Shown here piece by piece: positions 44,389 through 55,249 of a stretch of 64,000 nucleotides of DNA. The notes beneath the pieces are model-generated. The model was not told where the DNA came from. It did no database searches and saw only the letters and a list, made by a program, of their open reading frames with translations. The stretch lies in the NCBI RefSeq assembly GCF_001267155.1, contig NZ_CP012357.1, positions 682,001-746,000 on the forward strand, read 5' to 3'. The DNA is from Spiroplasma litorale. GTDB lineage: Bacteria; Bacillota_I; Bacilli_A; Mycoplasmatales; Mycoplasmataceae. The first letter of the stretch is position 1, and each line of letters begins with the position of its first letter. The position numbers and the translations under genes are program-made.

Positions 44389-45909
44389 TTAAATAATATC
44401 TATATATTTATATTCATAATTTAAAATTAATTCATTTTTTGTTTTTATTAAAATTTTTTCTGATGATGTGTATTTTGGAAATTTGATTGATGAGTAAACT
44501 TTATTACTTGGAAGAATTACTTCTATAGTAGTTCTGTCGATAATAAATTCAATATCTATATTGTTTTTAATCACTTCATCTAAATACACTTCTCTTTTTT
44601 TTGAAAAAGTTTCATTATTAGTAAATATACTATTAAATCTAGTAATAATAATTACGCTATTAAAAATATCAATTAATAAATTAAATGAATATTCATTGCC
44701 AATTATTGAAATTTCAACTGTGTTTTCTATATTATTAAGTAACTCAATATTTATCTTTAAATTAAAACTATCTCCTTCAATATTTGTAATTTCCAATTTA
44801 TCATTATTAGAATTTAGTTTACCTTTATTTATTTTTTTATAATATTTTTCAGGTATATAAAACATACTTTCTAAAGTATATTCATTATATTTTTTAAATA
44901 GATTTAGTTTTCTAACTAATGACATGTTGCCTACCTTACCTTGATTTGGTACTGAGGTTGCATAATTCCAATTACTCATTCAACCGGATATAAATAAACT
45001 ATTTTTATTATTTTTTCATGTTGCAGCACCATAAAAATCAGGTCCAAAATCAACTCTTTTCGGATTTTGCTCGGGTATAAAAATTTTATTTTCTATATGT
45101 CCAACAGAATAATAAGTACCAGTTGTTAATCTATCATCACCTTCATTACCACCATAAATCAAAACTCATTTCTCATCGCTTGCAGAATTAGTTACATTAA
45201 TTTTAAATAAATTTGGACATTCTAACGTAGGATATGGCATTTTTAAATAACCAATATTTTCAAAGTTACCTAAGGGGTTTTTAGATGCGTAAATTCCAAA
45301 CCTATCGTTTTCTGCCAAGTATATAATATAATCATCTTTCATTTTTAATATTTGAGGATCTCTAAAATCTTTTTTTCCATTATTTAATTGTATTGGATAA
45401 TCAACTATAGGATTAAACTTGTACCCGTTGTCAATTGAATAATAAACCATTGTATTTTGACCTTTATCACTATATGCAGTAGCATATGCAATTATTGCAT
45501 TTGATCCAAATCCAAAATCATTATCAAAATCTTCATATATACTTCCTGTGGCTACATCACCTCATTCTGTTATATATTTTTCAATCGCAACACCCTCATA
45601 TTTTCAGTTAATAAAATCAATTGTTGTAACGTGATATCAAGATGTACCATTTCCACCTAAGTTTATCCCATTACTCATTAATTTTGCATCTTTATTGTAT
45701 AAAAAATATAAGTGTCACTTTCCTTCTCGAAAGAATGCTCCTTGTATATCATTCATCATACCAAAGTCTGGCATTTGTAAATGAAATTTGTTTTTATATT
45801 TATCCACATAAACCTCTGAACTATTTTTAAAATTATAAATAAAGCTAATTAGACCGCTTCCACAAATAATTAAAATTAATGACGTTAAAATTTTAATTAT
45901 ATTTTTCAT
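44389..45909 (-). CDS. GH32 beta-fructosidase (levanase/sucrase), membrane-anchored
   Basis: A 506-residue GH32 enzyme with an N-terminal membrane segment (MKNIIKILTSLILIICGSGL) that acts as an uncleaved anchor or a weak lipobox around Cys16. Catalytic residues: nucleophile Asp54 in FGMMNDIQGAFF, stabiliser Asp184 in KDFRDPQILK, acid/base Glu230 in TLECPNLF. The C-terminal half is the beta-sandwich module of GH32. It therefore cleaves fructose from sucrose, inulin or levan outside the cell. It follows gntR by 11 bp with GAGG as ribosome site, next to a sugar ABC operon, suggesting fructan use. It ends just beyond the IS element. Confidence 0.88.
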
Positions 45910-45920
45910 TAACTACCTCA

Positions 45921-46616
45921 TTATAGTCATCTAACTACATATTCGTTTAAAGTACTGCTATCAGATCACTGCATTGATATTTCAACTATTTGATTATCCC
46001 AATAATTAACAATATGTTTTTTTATGCAAAAATCTTTATCCTTATCAAATAAATCAATGTCTAATATATTTACTGTAGATATGTTAAATACATTTTTTGT
46101 TATTACTACATTTTTTAATCTAAAAAAATTATTTAAAGAAATTTTAATTTCATCATAGTCAATTTCTCCTACAATTTTTTTATTTATATATATAATTGAT
46201 ATTTTTTCAACTTTATTTTCTTTTTTTACAATTTTTTTAAAACATGAAAAATCTTGAAAATTAATGACTCTATTGGATATATTTAATTTAGTTAAGATTT
46301 CTAAAATTTCATTTGCATCAAATTTATGTATTAATATTTCACTATTATAGGTTTTATCATAAGTTTTTTTATTTTCTGTCAAAGCTTTAATGGCAAATAT
46401 ATTAACTGAATCTCTTACAAAATAACCCGACCCTTTATGGGATTCTATTAACTCTCTATTAATAAAATATGACATTACTTCTCTAACTGATGATCTAGTA
46501 ATTTTAAATTTTGTTGCTAAAAAATATTCTGAAGGTAATTTATAATTTTTTATATGAATATTTTCTCTAATTAATTTACGTATATAATCAATTACTTCAT
46601 TTCTTTCATTTCCCAT
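45921..46616 (-). CDS. GntR-family (HutC-like) transcriptional regulator
   Basis: A 231-residue protein. The GntR winged helix is clear: VIDYIRKLIRENIHIKNYKL, PSEYFLATKFKITRSSVREV, SHKGSGYFV. A UTRA-like effector domain follows (about residues 75-231). The end is reached by reading two TGA codons as Trp. It lies immediately upstream of the GH32 gene in the same direction and downstream of the ABC operon, so it probably controls fructoside uptake and hydrolysis. A partial palindrome TTGGTTATCAACAA near 46637-46650 in its own promoter could be an autoregulatory site. Confidence 0.88.
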
Positions 46617-46756
46617 ATTAGTGCCATTCTAAATTATTGGTTATCAACAATTATTAAGTATTATTTATATAAATTTAAGTAGATTTAATGTTTTTTTAAC
46701 ATTAATTAATAAACATATATATTTATTATATTTAAAATTTATAAATATTTTTTGAT

Positions 46757-47836
46757 TTAATCAATTCTTTTCTCGGTGACTGCATCAAATAAATGATATT
46801 TATTAATTTTTAAACCGTAATCTTTGCCAAGTTGTTGAATATTTGCAAAATTTTCAATTGTCACAATAAAATTTTTATCTTCTTCATATTCAAATGTTAA
46901 TTGAGTATTAATACCTAATGATTCTTTATTTCTTAGTTTTAATATAATATCAGGTGTTTTTTCTTCTAGCTTAATGTCCTCTGATCTTATTCCAATTGCA
47001 AGATGCTCAATTTGATTATGATTAATATTTTTAATTTGAGAGTCGGATAATTTAAATTTAATTTTGAATTGCTCATTTATAAAGTATCCTTCTTTAAAAT
47101 CACCCGTAACAATATTAATAGTTGGTGAACCAATAAATTTTGCTGCAAATAAATTTGCGGGTTTATTATATAATTCCTCAGCTTTTCCAACTTGTTGAAT
47201 TACTTGCTCATTCATTAAAACGATTTTTGTTGCCATAGACATTGCTTCTAGTTGATCATGAGTTACATATATTGTTGTTGTTTCAAGCATATTATGAATT
47301 GTAACTAGTTCAGTTCTCATAGTTTCTCTAAGTTTTGCATCTAGGTTACTTAACGGTTCATCCATTAAAAATAGTTTTGGTTTTTTTACAATTGCTCTTC
47401 CTAATGCGACACGTTGTTGTTGTCCCCCACTTAACTCTCTTGGTTTTTTAAATAAATATTTTTCAATTTTAAGCATCTTAGCAGCTGCTCTAACCCTATA
47501 ATTTATAACTTCTTTTTTTTCTCTTTTTAGTTTTAAACCAAATGACATATTTTTATAAACTGTATAGTGTGGGTACAATGCATAACTTTGAAAGACCATT
47601 GCAATATCTCTATCTTTTGGTAATAAATTATTTGCTTTTTTACCATCAAATAATAAATCGCCTTTTGTAATGTAATTAAGTCCAGCAATTATTCTTAGTA
47701 ACGTTGTTTTACCACAACCAGACGGACCTAACAAAACACAAAAGTCTTTATCTTCAATTGCTAAATTTATATTTTCTAAAGTATAAAAGGAATTTCCTTC
47801 ATACTTTTTAGATATGTTTTTTAATTCTACTTTCAT
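46757..47836 (-). CDS. Sugar ABC transporter ATPase (MalK/MsmK type)
   Basis: A 359-residue ATPase: Walker A LGPSGCGKTTLLRI, Q-loop VFQSYALYPHYTV, signature LSGGQQQRVALGRA, Walker B LFLMDEPLSNLDA, switch His in YVTHDQLEAMSMA, and the C-terminal regulatory TOBE domain that marks sugar importers (IGIRSEDIKLEE). The start at 47836 is supported by AAGGA; a longer upstream frame (to 47923) runs into the permease gene and is rejected. It is the last gene of the ABC operon, four bases after the permease stop. Confidence 0.93.
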   Translation of the reverse strand: MKVELKNISKKYEGNSFYTLENINLAIEDKDFCVLLGPSGCGKTTLLRIIAGLNYITKGDLLFDGKKANNLLPKDRDIAMVFQSYALYPHYTVYKNMSFGLKLKREKKEVINYRVRAAAKMLKIEKYLFKKPRELSGGQQQRVALGRAIVKKPKLFLMDEPLSNLDAKLRETMRTELVTIHNMLETTTIYVTHDQLEAMSMATKIVLMNEQVIQQVGKAEELYNKPANLFAAKFIGSPTINIVTGDFKEGYFINEQFKIKFKLSDSQIKNINHNQIEHLAIGIRSEDIKLEEKTPDIILKLRNKESLGINTQLTFEYEEDKNFIVTIENFANIQQLGKDYGLKINKYHLFDAVTEKRID

Positions 47837-47840
47837 ATTT

Positions 47841-50246
47841 CTATCCTTTCTCTTTATTTCCTGACATTCCATTTGAAATTGTGTTTTGTAGTCCAATAAA
47901 CAATAACATAAGTGGAACAGCAACTAATAAAGCACCTGCCGCATATGCACCTTGTTGTAACCCGGCTTCACCAGCTGATAATGACGCTAAACCGACAGCT
48001 ACAGTCATTTGTCTTGTATCTCCAAATAATATACTTGGTCAAAATACATCACCAAATGGTCCAATAAATGATCAAAGAGCAATAATTGATAACATTGGTT
48101 TTGCCAAAGGAACAACCATTCTTCAATAAATTTGAAAACTATTACATCCATCAATTTTAGCGGCATCATCAATTTCACGTGAAATATTATCCATATATCC
48201 TTTTAATACAAATGCATTACCAGGTAAGGCTCCACCAGTATATATAAGTATTAACATCAAGTTTCCATTGATACCAACACTAGTTTGTAATAATGAATAC
48301 ATTATATAAAAGATAATAAAACTTGAAATAGTTGGTACTGATTGTATTATAAATACCATCATAAGACTTAAATTTTTTCCTCTGAATCTATATCTACTAA
48401 ATACATAACCAATAATCGAAATTAGTACCACGACAAGTAAGGTTGTTATTATTGCAATTATAACTGTATTGTAAAGTCATGTTCCAAAATATGTTTCATT
48501 AAATAGATATCTAAAGTTAGCTAAGGAGAAATCGAAATCAGTTAAGACAAAATATGCAAATCTTCCAGAGTTTTCATATGATGAGTAATAGTTAAAAGCC
48601 TGTACAAAAACCTGTGAAATTGGATAAACAATTATTAGAACTCAAATTATTATTAATAAATAACAAAAGAACATACCTATTTTTCCTGAAGTTGTCAAAG
48701 GTGGTCTATCTAATAAATACAATTTTGTTTTGTGTTCTGTTAAAAATGTTACTAGATTATTCTCTTTTTTTAAATTATTAACACCTAAATTATCATGAAT
48801 TTTTTCCAACATATTATTTTGAACAATAACCATATTATCATATGAAAATTTTTCATTAATAAAAGATAAATTTTTTCTTTTATTTTTTTTCAAGCGATCA
48901 TATTCATACATTTCATTGTTATAAAATCAATATGTCAAAACATCACACATAAGTTCTTTATCAATAGTTATAATTTTATCTAAAAAACTTACAATTCTTT
49001 TAGATTTTTCAAGGTAAGATAATTTAATATTATCAGTACATTTTATTGAAAATACTTCTTTTAATTCATTATCGTTTAAACCAAATTTTATAAGTTTAAA
49101 TTTTAATATATTTTCTATTATAGTTTTGCTTTTAAGTAACGTATTATTATGTGAATCATTTTTGTAATCAAAAGATAAATATAGTGCCAAAAACTTTATA
49201 AATATTACAATGTCATAATATTTTTTATACGGAATATTTTTGATTTTAAATAAATATTCAAATACATTTGTTAATCTATCACTTTTATCATATTTTTTGT
49301 AAGAAAATATTAGGGAATTTATATCGCTTCTATTAATATTATTTAAATCTTTATATTTGTCTGCTCCAATAAATTTAGAATATTTTTTTAAATAAGTTAT
49401 TTCACTATGAATTGATTTCAATATTTTTTGAGATGTACAACCATGCATTTTAGCTTGTCTTGAAGCTTTTAATTTTAATAATTGTTTTTGAACAACATCT
49501 CCAAAAGTTTTTTTATGATTATTTGTTTGAATACTAATAAATATTTTTAAAATATTATTTTTTAAATTGCTGTCTAGTTGAAGGTTAGAAACATCATTTA
49601 TAATATTTCTTAGTTGATCTTCTAAACTATTTCTTAAAAAATTTTCATTTAAATTAAGAGATTGAACCATTGTTTCTTCAATCAGAGTTTTTATTTCAGC
49701 TTTTATTTCATAACTAAAAATAAACATCTTGAATAATTTATCTTTTAAATAAAGTTGTAAATCATTTGTAAAATACTTAGATATTGTTTCATATATTTTA
49801 TATATATATTTTTTATTAAAATATTTTTTTAAACCAACTTTTAAAATATTATCAACAATTTCATTAATTTTATACTGATCATCATCTGATATATTTAAAT
49901 CGTATTTAAAGTTTCACATTTCATAATCAATGTCATCATTAAACTTTAAATAAACATTTTCATACAATTCTATAATAAATTTTTTTCAATTTTTATTATA
50001 ATCTTCTTCACTAGCTGTAAGTTTATAAACGTCTAATATTGAAAATAAAATTTGATTGTTTTTAATAATACTTTTATATAATAAATTATTTTTTTTATTT
50101 AATTTATTTAATAAGAATGTCTCTAGGTATTTATATTCTTTACTAAAACTATTTTTTTTATAAACATAACACTTATCTAGAAGGAGCTCATCAAATACAT
50201 AACTTTTTAAATTAATATTATTTATTTCCATTACTTTATTATTCAT
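47841..50246 (-). CDS. Sugar ABC permease (MalG type) with about 510-residue N-terminal extension
   Basis: An 801-residue protein. The C-terminal 290 residues are a normal MalG-type permease: six membrane segments from IGMFFCYLLIIIWVLIIVYP and the ATPase-coupling EAA loop REIDDAAKIDGCNSFQIYWR. Before it come about 510 residues predicted cytoplasmic, Asn/Lys/Leu-rich and helical, starting MNNKVMEINNINLKSYVFDE, with no recognised domain. Normal MalG proteins are about 280-300 residues. The frame is continuous only with TGA as Trp (three sites in the extension), and 802 codons fit exactly between start and stop. It lies 12 bp after the MalF-type gene and directly before the ATPase gene. Confidence 0.9.
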
Positions 50247-50258
50247 TTTTTCCTCCTT

Positions 50259-52496
50259 CTATTTATTTTTAAAAACTTTCATTCTTCTTAATGAAATTGC
50301 ATTTAATGCAACCACTATTGATGAAGAAATTAATAACATTGCAGCTGAGATACCATAATTATAAAAACTAGCTGTTGTTGATAATTTATATATAAATGAT
50401 ATAAATATATCTACAACTCCTGGGTTTCCTTTTAATGGAATACCTGCGGCATCAGTTGCAATAACATTTGCATTATAAAGTGCAATCATATTAAAGTTAC
50501 CAAAGTTAGCTATAAATGTTGCAAGTAACATGGGTGCGATTTGTGTCGCGATTATTGGGATTACAATTTTTATATTAAATCCAGCTCTTGAAGTTCCATC
50601 AACAATTGATGCTTCTTCTAAATCTTTTGATATTGTTTGTCTTATTCCTGTTACTAATAAAAAGAAATTAGATTGCGCAAGTCAAGCTTGAATAAATATT
50701 ATTGCTGTCCTTGCCTCAGACTCTTTAGTCCTTCAACCTGAAACACCTAAATATTTTTGAGTAAAATCATTAACTTGTTTAGATCCTAATAGAATACTAA
50801 ATACAAGTATTGTTATAAAAGAAGGTATGGCTCAAGGTAACATCATAACTAATCTTAGCAACGGTTTACACATTACTCTTTTATTATTCATTAAGAATGA
50901 TGCGGCTCACCCTGCAATAATTCCTCCAACAGAAGCTAAAATTGTTCAAATTAAAGTTCATTGTAATACATAAGCAAATGAATTTTTATATTCTCCTGCA
51001 AATAATGTTGTAAAGTTTTCAAATCCCACTCAAGATATATACTGATTTAGTTTAGCAGGGTCGTTACCTTTTCCATAATTTGTGAAAGCAATTAATACAG
51101 TTGCAAATATTGGCACTAATGATAAAAATATTATTGATAATATAGCTGGTAAACTTACAATATAGGGTACTCCTTGACTTGATAAAAAATTTCTAGTCTG
51201 ACTATTGTTGTGTGGTCTTGCACCCATATTTATTTGTTTATTTACAATTATCGAATCATATATATTACATATCCAATAACCTAAAACAAATGTTAAAAAT
51301 ACTATTGATAATACACCTTCTACTAAATAGTATCTTCCATCAGTATCTGGTCCTGGTGTACTTTTACCAAAATCACCTAAACCAAAAATACCATTACCTC
51401 CTATATTTATTATTCCTAAACTGTAAATTAAGAATATTATATTTAAAGGTAGCAATAATAAATATATAATCGCTTTTAAATTTTGTTTATGTATAAATTG
51501 CGACGCTCCTGGAATAAGCATAAATAATGTTGCTAACCAAATTGTTCTGCTTTTATTTTCTATTGGTATTTCATTATTTATTCTTTGCATACCATGTGCT
51601 CTATTTAATTTATTTTTTTTAATCTCTGAAATGTATGTAAATTTTTCAGATCTATAATCATCATAATTTTTTTTATAAATTTTAATCTTTGTAAATAAAT
51701 TTATTTTTTCTGTAGCATTAGTTTTAAATATTTGTTTTCTAAAATTTTTTATGTTATTTAAATGCGACTCTTTAATATTATTTATTTCATTATAATATTC
51801 TATGTCGACAATACATTTTTTATATTTATATTCATAATCATAATTAAAATCTTTATAGTTTTCATAATGACTTTTAATTTTGTTTAATTTTTCTAACTTA
51901 TCATCATTTTTAATGCTTATTATTAAATTTTTATATTCTTTTTTTTGTAACAATAGATTATTTTGTATAGTTTCAGATGAATATTTAACTTTTTTTGAGT
52001 ACATAATATCGCCGTCATTATTTAATAAAATGTCAAACTTCTTAACAATTTTTAGGGCCGATCTATGTGCCAAACTTAAGAAAAGAATGTTAATTTTTTT
52101 AATGTATTTATTTTTTAAAGAATACCATCTTAAAGTTCAATAATGTTCTTTTTTTTCAATGTATTCTAATTCTTTTTCATTATTAAATGTATCAGCTTTT
52201 ATATTTTTAAGTTCACTTTTTTTATAAAAAAATCTTCGTATAAATTGTTCATCTTTATTTTCTAAATAAGAATTTATTTTTTTAGAAGAAAATAAATTCT
52301 TATTATTTACATCGCCATTGTTTATAAATTGCATTTGTTTAACATTCACAAGAAAGGTTAAATCATTTTTTATTGTAGACTTTAGTTCCAAATATATTTT
52401 TTTAGCATAATCATTATTTTTTTTAGAGCTTTCTAATTGTGTTAGCTGCTTTTCTTTATTTAAAAAATCTATTTGGGAGTTGATAAAACTATTCAT
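50259..52496 (-). CDS. Sugar ABC permease (MalF type) with N-terminal coiled-coil extension
   Basis: A 745-residue permease. Residues 1 to about 190 are charged and helical (starting MNSFINSQIDFLNKEKQLTQ, and continuing through ELEYIEKKEHYWTLRWYSLK), followed by further helical sequence and then a MalF-like membrane domain: hydrophobic blocks LATLFMLIPGASQFI, IIYLLLLPLNIIFLIYSLGI and YIVSLPAILSIIFLSLVPIF. The EAA loop is DLEEASIVDGTSRAGFNIKI. A Gly-rich loop GGNGIFGLGDFGKSTPGPDT lies between segments. MalF-type permeases are usually 290-510 residues. Its start overlaps the preceding small gene by 8 bp and it precedes malG by 12 bp. Confidence 0.9.
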
Positions 52497-53034
52497 TTAT
52501 AAAACTCCTTTCTATTTATATACTTTTTTTATCTATTTTATTAGTTTGTTTTTTAAACATTGCTTTATTAAGTACATACTCTTTATAAACAAAATACATT
52601 ACTACACAAAAAGCTAAAAATATAATTAATGGGAAAATACTGGTAGCTTTAATACCTTTATCAAAAATTATTGGTGCAAATGCGTATCCTCAAAATATAA
52701 TTACTCAGAATATAATAAATATTAATCCAACTCTAACTTTTTCTCTGCTAGATAATAAAGAATATAAAACAAATATAAGAATAAAAGCATAAAATGAAAT
52801 AAATTGAACTATCCATGAAACAAATAATTTATTTTGCATCTCTTTGACTTTTGTTTCATTAAACTCTCCTTCAATACTTTGTTTTGCAATGCTATAAGAA
52901 TTAATATTTTGATACATAAATACTATTGTTGTGTAAAATACATAAATCAATGAAATAATTATTAATGATATAAAAAGTTTTTTATTCAAAAATATTTTTT
53001 TTGAATGTATATTTTTTTTATTTGTGTTTAACAT
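52489..53034 (-). CDS. Small membrane protein of sugar ABC operon
   Basis: A 181-residue protein with four hydrophobic segments (about residues 20-42, 73-93, 100-123 and 130-155) and basic ends, starting MLNTNKKNIHSKKIFLNKKL. The start is two bases after the binding-protein stop, and the end overlaps the MalF start by 8 bp, so it is translated as part of the operon. No known family. It may be an accessory membrane subunit linked to the enlarged permeases. The exact end depends on a T8 run at 52523-52530. Confidence 0.7.
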
Positions 53035-53036
53035 TA

Positions 53037-54689
53037 TTAACCAAATACATATAATTCTTTAAAGTGTTTTCATTGATTTATAAAATAATAAGTTAACGGA
53101 TTTAACTTAAAGCTTTTTCCGTTTGCATCAGTAGCATTTAAATCTAAGTTAGGTTTTTGAGGTGAAGCTTGATAGTTATGTCATAGTCTTACTGAGTCAT
53201 GATATGTATCTCAATATATATCAATTAAAGTCTCATCTGAACTAAAAGTAATTGATTTGTCAATACCTGTTGCTCCATAATCTTGATAATCTGAATACAC
53301 TCTTTCCATTCCTTCTAAAAGAACATTTGATAGTATTGTATTTTCTTCTTCTAAGTATTTTTGAGCTTCTATTTTGTTTTTTTCGTAAGGTGAATATCTT
53401 CCTAATAATTTTACTCACTGCGCTGAATATCTAGGTTGTGTTAACTCTCTAATAATCATTGCTGCTGCATCTTTTTTTGTCATCTCTTCACCATTATTTG
53501 TAGTTTCTGAAATTTTATCTATAGTTGTTTTAATGCCCATTCCAGATCCAATTTGAAAGCCGCTTAGTTTTGCAAGTTCTTGTTTAGATTCTTCTCCCCC
53601 AACTTTAACTCTAATATCTCCTAAACTAAGAGCTTTTAGGGGTGCTCCTTTATTCTTATCAGCTTGTGTTAAATAGGCTGTATATGCTGGTATTGAAACA
53701 GGTTGCAATATGCTCATACTAGTTTGTCCAATTTGAATTAATTCAATTTGTTTTGCAAATGATGTTGCAATATCGGTTAATGATTCATTTAAATCATTTC
53801 CTGTTGATAATGATCAATTAATTATTTGTTGAGCTACATCATTTAAATCTCTTATACAGTTCTTGTTTTCAAATATAGAATCATAATCAGATTTGTCTCT
53901 CGAATCTTCGGTTTGACTTTTATTTCAAATTACAGATGCTTTATTATTTAATGCCGCTTTTTTAATCTCTTCTTCATGTCTATTAACAATTATGTTCAAA
54001 AAAGGTGCTCCTGTTTCATAACTATTCATAATTTTTGTTGAAACAATCGGTTGTCCGGAACTGTTTTCAGAAGTATTAAGTTTTGTTATACCATCAATTG
54101 TTAAATCATATTTTTTTCCATTGTATAACATATATCCTTCGTCCGTATTAATAGTTAAATCTCTTGCGTTATATACTCATAAAATATTTTCAATTGATGC
54201 TGGAACATTATAGTAAATTCCATTTCTGTTATAACTTTTCCAACTTGTATTACCGTCAATTAATTTATCATTTGTAGAATCATATTTAATTTGGTATACA
54301 TCTTGATCTTCTTTATTTGTTGCATAATATTTTTTTATTACATCATTTAACTCTAATATATTTCCTTGTTGGATTTGAGTATTATATTGATCAGATTTTA
54401 TTGAAAAGACATCAGGAATGCTTCTTTCTCTTATTCCTTTTTTATTAATATTTCCAATGTTATCTCCAAGAGGTATAATAGTTTTTTCAGCTCTGAAACT
54501 AACTCCTAGTTCTTCAAATTTTCTATTAACTTCGTTTATAGCTTCGGTATAAGGACCTTCTATTTCATAATCAGTTTGAACTTTAATAATTGGTGTTTTA
54601 CCAAAACTACACGAAACACTAGTAGCAGTAATGATAATTAATCCTGTACCATAAGAAAATGATAGTAGTAATTTTAATAGTTTCTTCAT
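53037..54689 (-). CDS. Sugar-binding lipoprotein of ABC transporter
   Basis: A 550-residue solute-binding lipoprotein: signal peptide MKKLLKLLLSFSYGTGLIII and lipobox TSVS-C. The mature part has the cluster-B binding-protein features: IIKVQTDYEIEGPYTEAINE near the start, SIKSDQYNTQIQQGNILELN, and late APLKALSLGDIRVKVGGEES and MIIRELTQPRYSAQWVKLLG. ATG 54689 is chosen because of AGGAG upstream; an earlier in-frame ATG (54707) would add a non-signal leader. First gene of the operon binding lipoprotein, membrane protein, MalF, MalG, ATPase. Substrate probably an oligosaccharide, given its neighbour GH32. Confidence 0.9.
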
Positions 54690-54823
54690 AGAATAATCTC
54701 CTTTCACTAAAATTTTAATATATTTTCCAAAATTATATTATTTATAAGAAAATTTATTGTTTTCAAATTATTAACTTGTTGACAGGTTTTAAAGTTTTAA
54801 AATAATTTGTCTTTATAAATAAA

Positions 54824-54854
54824 AAACATATTCCACACTTAACAGAATATGTTT
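54824..54854 (-). terminator. Terminator after HNH gene
   Basis: Stem AAACATATTC / GAATATGTTT followed by TTTATTTAT on the minus strand. Confidence 0.8.
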
Positions 54855-54887
54855 AAAATACTTTATTTTAAATTTTTTATTAACTAA

Positions 54888-55151
54888 TTATTTATTACAT
54901 TTTTTATGAACTGCTATTAAGTTATCACTTATGTTGCCGCCACCTTCTGATTTTGGTTTTATATGTTCAACATTTCAACAATTAGGATTGCTTTTTTGTC
55001 ATCCTTAATATGCTCCATATTCCATTTGCTTATTGCATGAACTACATTTTTTATGACCTCTTTCGCTTGAGTCTTGTTCGGCTCCACAATTACAGTTAGT
55101 TGCATTTGTTCATGCTTTTCTTGCATTTGCAGGTAAATCTTTTTTTGCCAT
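54888..55151 (-). pseudogene. Small HNH endonuclease-like zinc protein with in-frame TAA
   Basis: An 87-residue zinc-finger/HNH protein: NCNCGAEQDSSERGHKKCSS with four Cys, then GWQKSNPNCWNVEHIKPKSE and NLIAVHKKCNK with the HNH pattern (His in VEHIKP, Asn in DNL, His/Cys at the end). Codon 49 (55005-55007) is TAA, following MEYGAY, where relatives would carry Gln (CAA). A single C-to-T change explains it. The ribosome site AGAGGTG and a terminator are intact, so decay is recent. Its role would be DNA or RNA cleavage, but partners are not visible. Confidence 0.75.
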
Positions 55152-55249
55152 ATTACACCTCTGAATATTATAAAAAGTTGACAAACTTATATGCTTATAT
55201 TAATTTTACATTATAATAAATTAATTAAATTAAAAAATTATTTTTAAAT

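Noticed and set aside
46757-47923. Longer version of the sugar ABC ATPase starting at 47923
   Set aside because: The extra 29 codons lie inside the preceding permease gene and lack a ribosome site; ATG 47836 has AAGGA.
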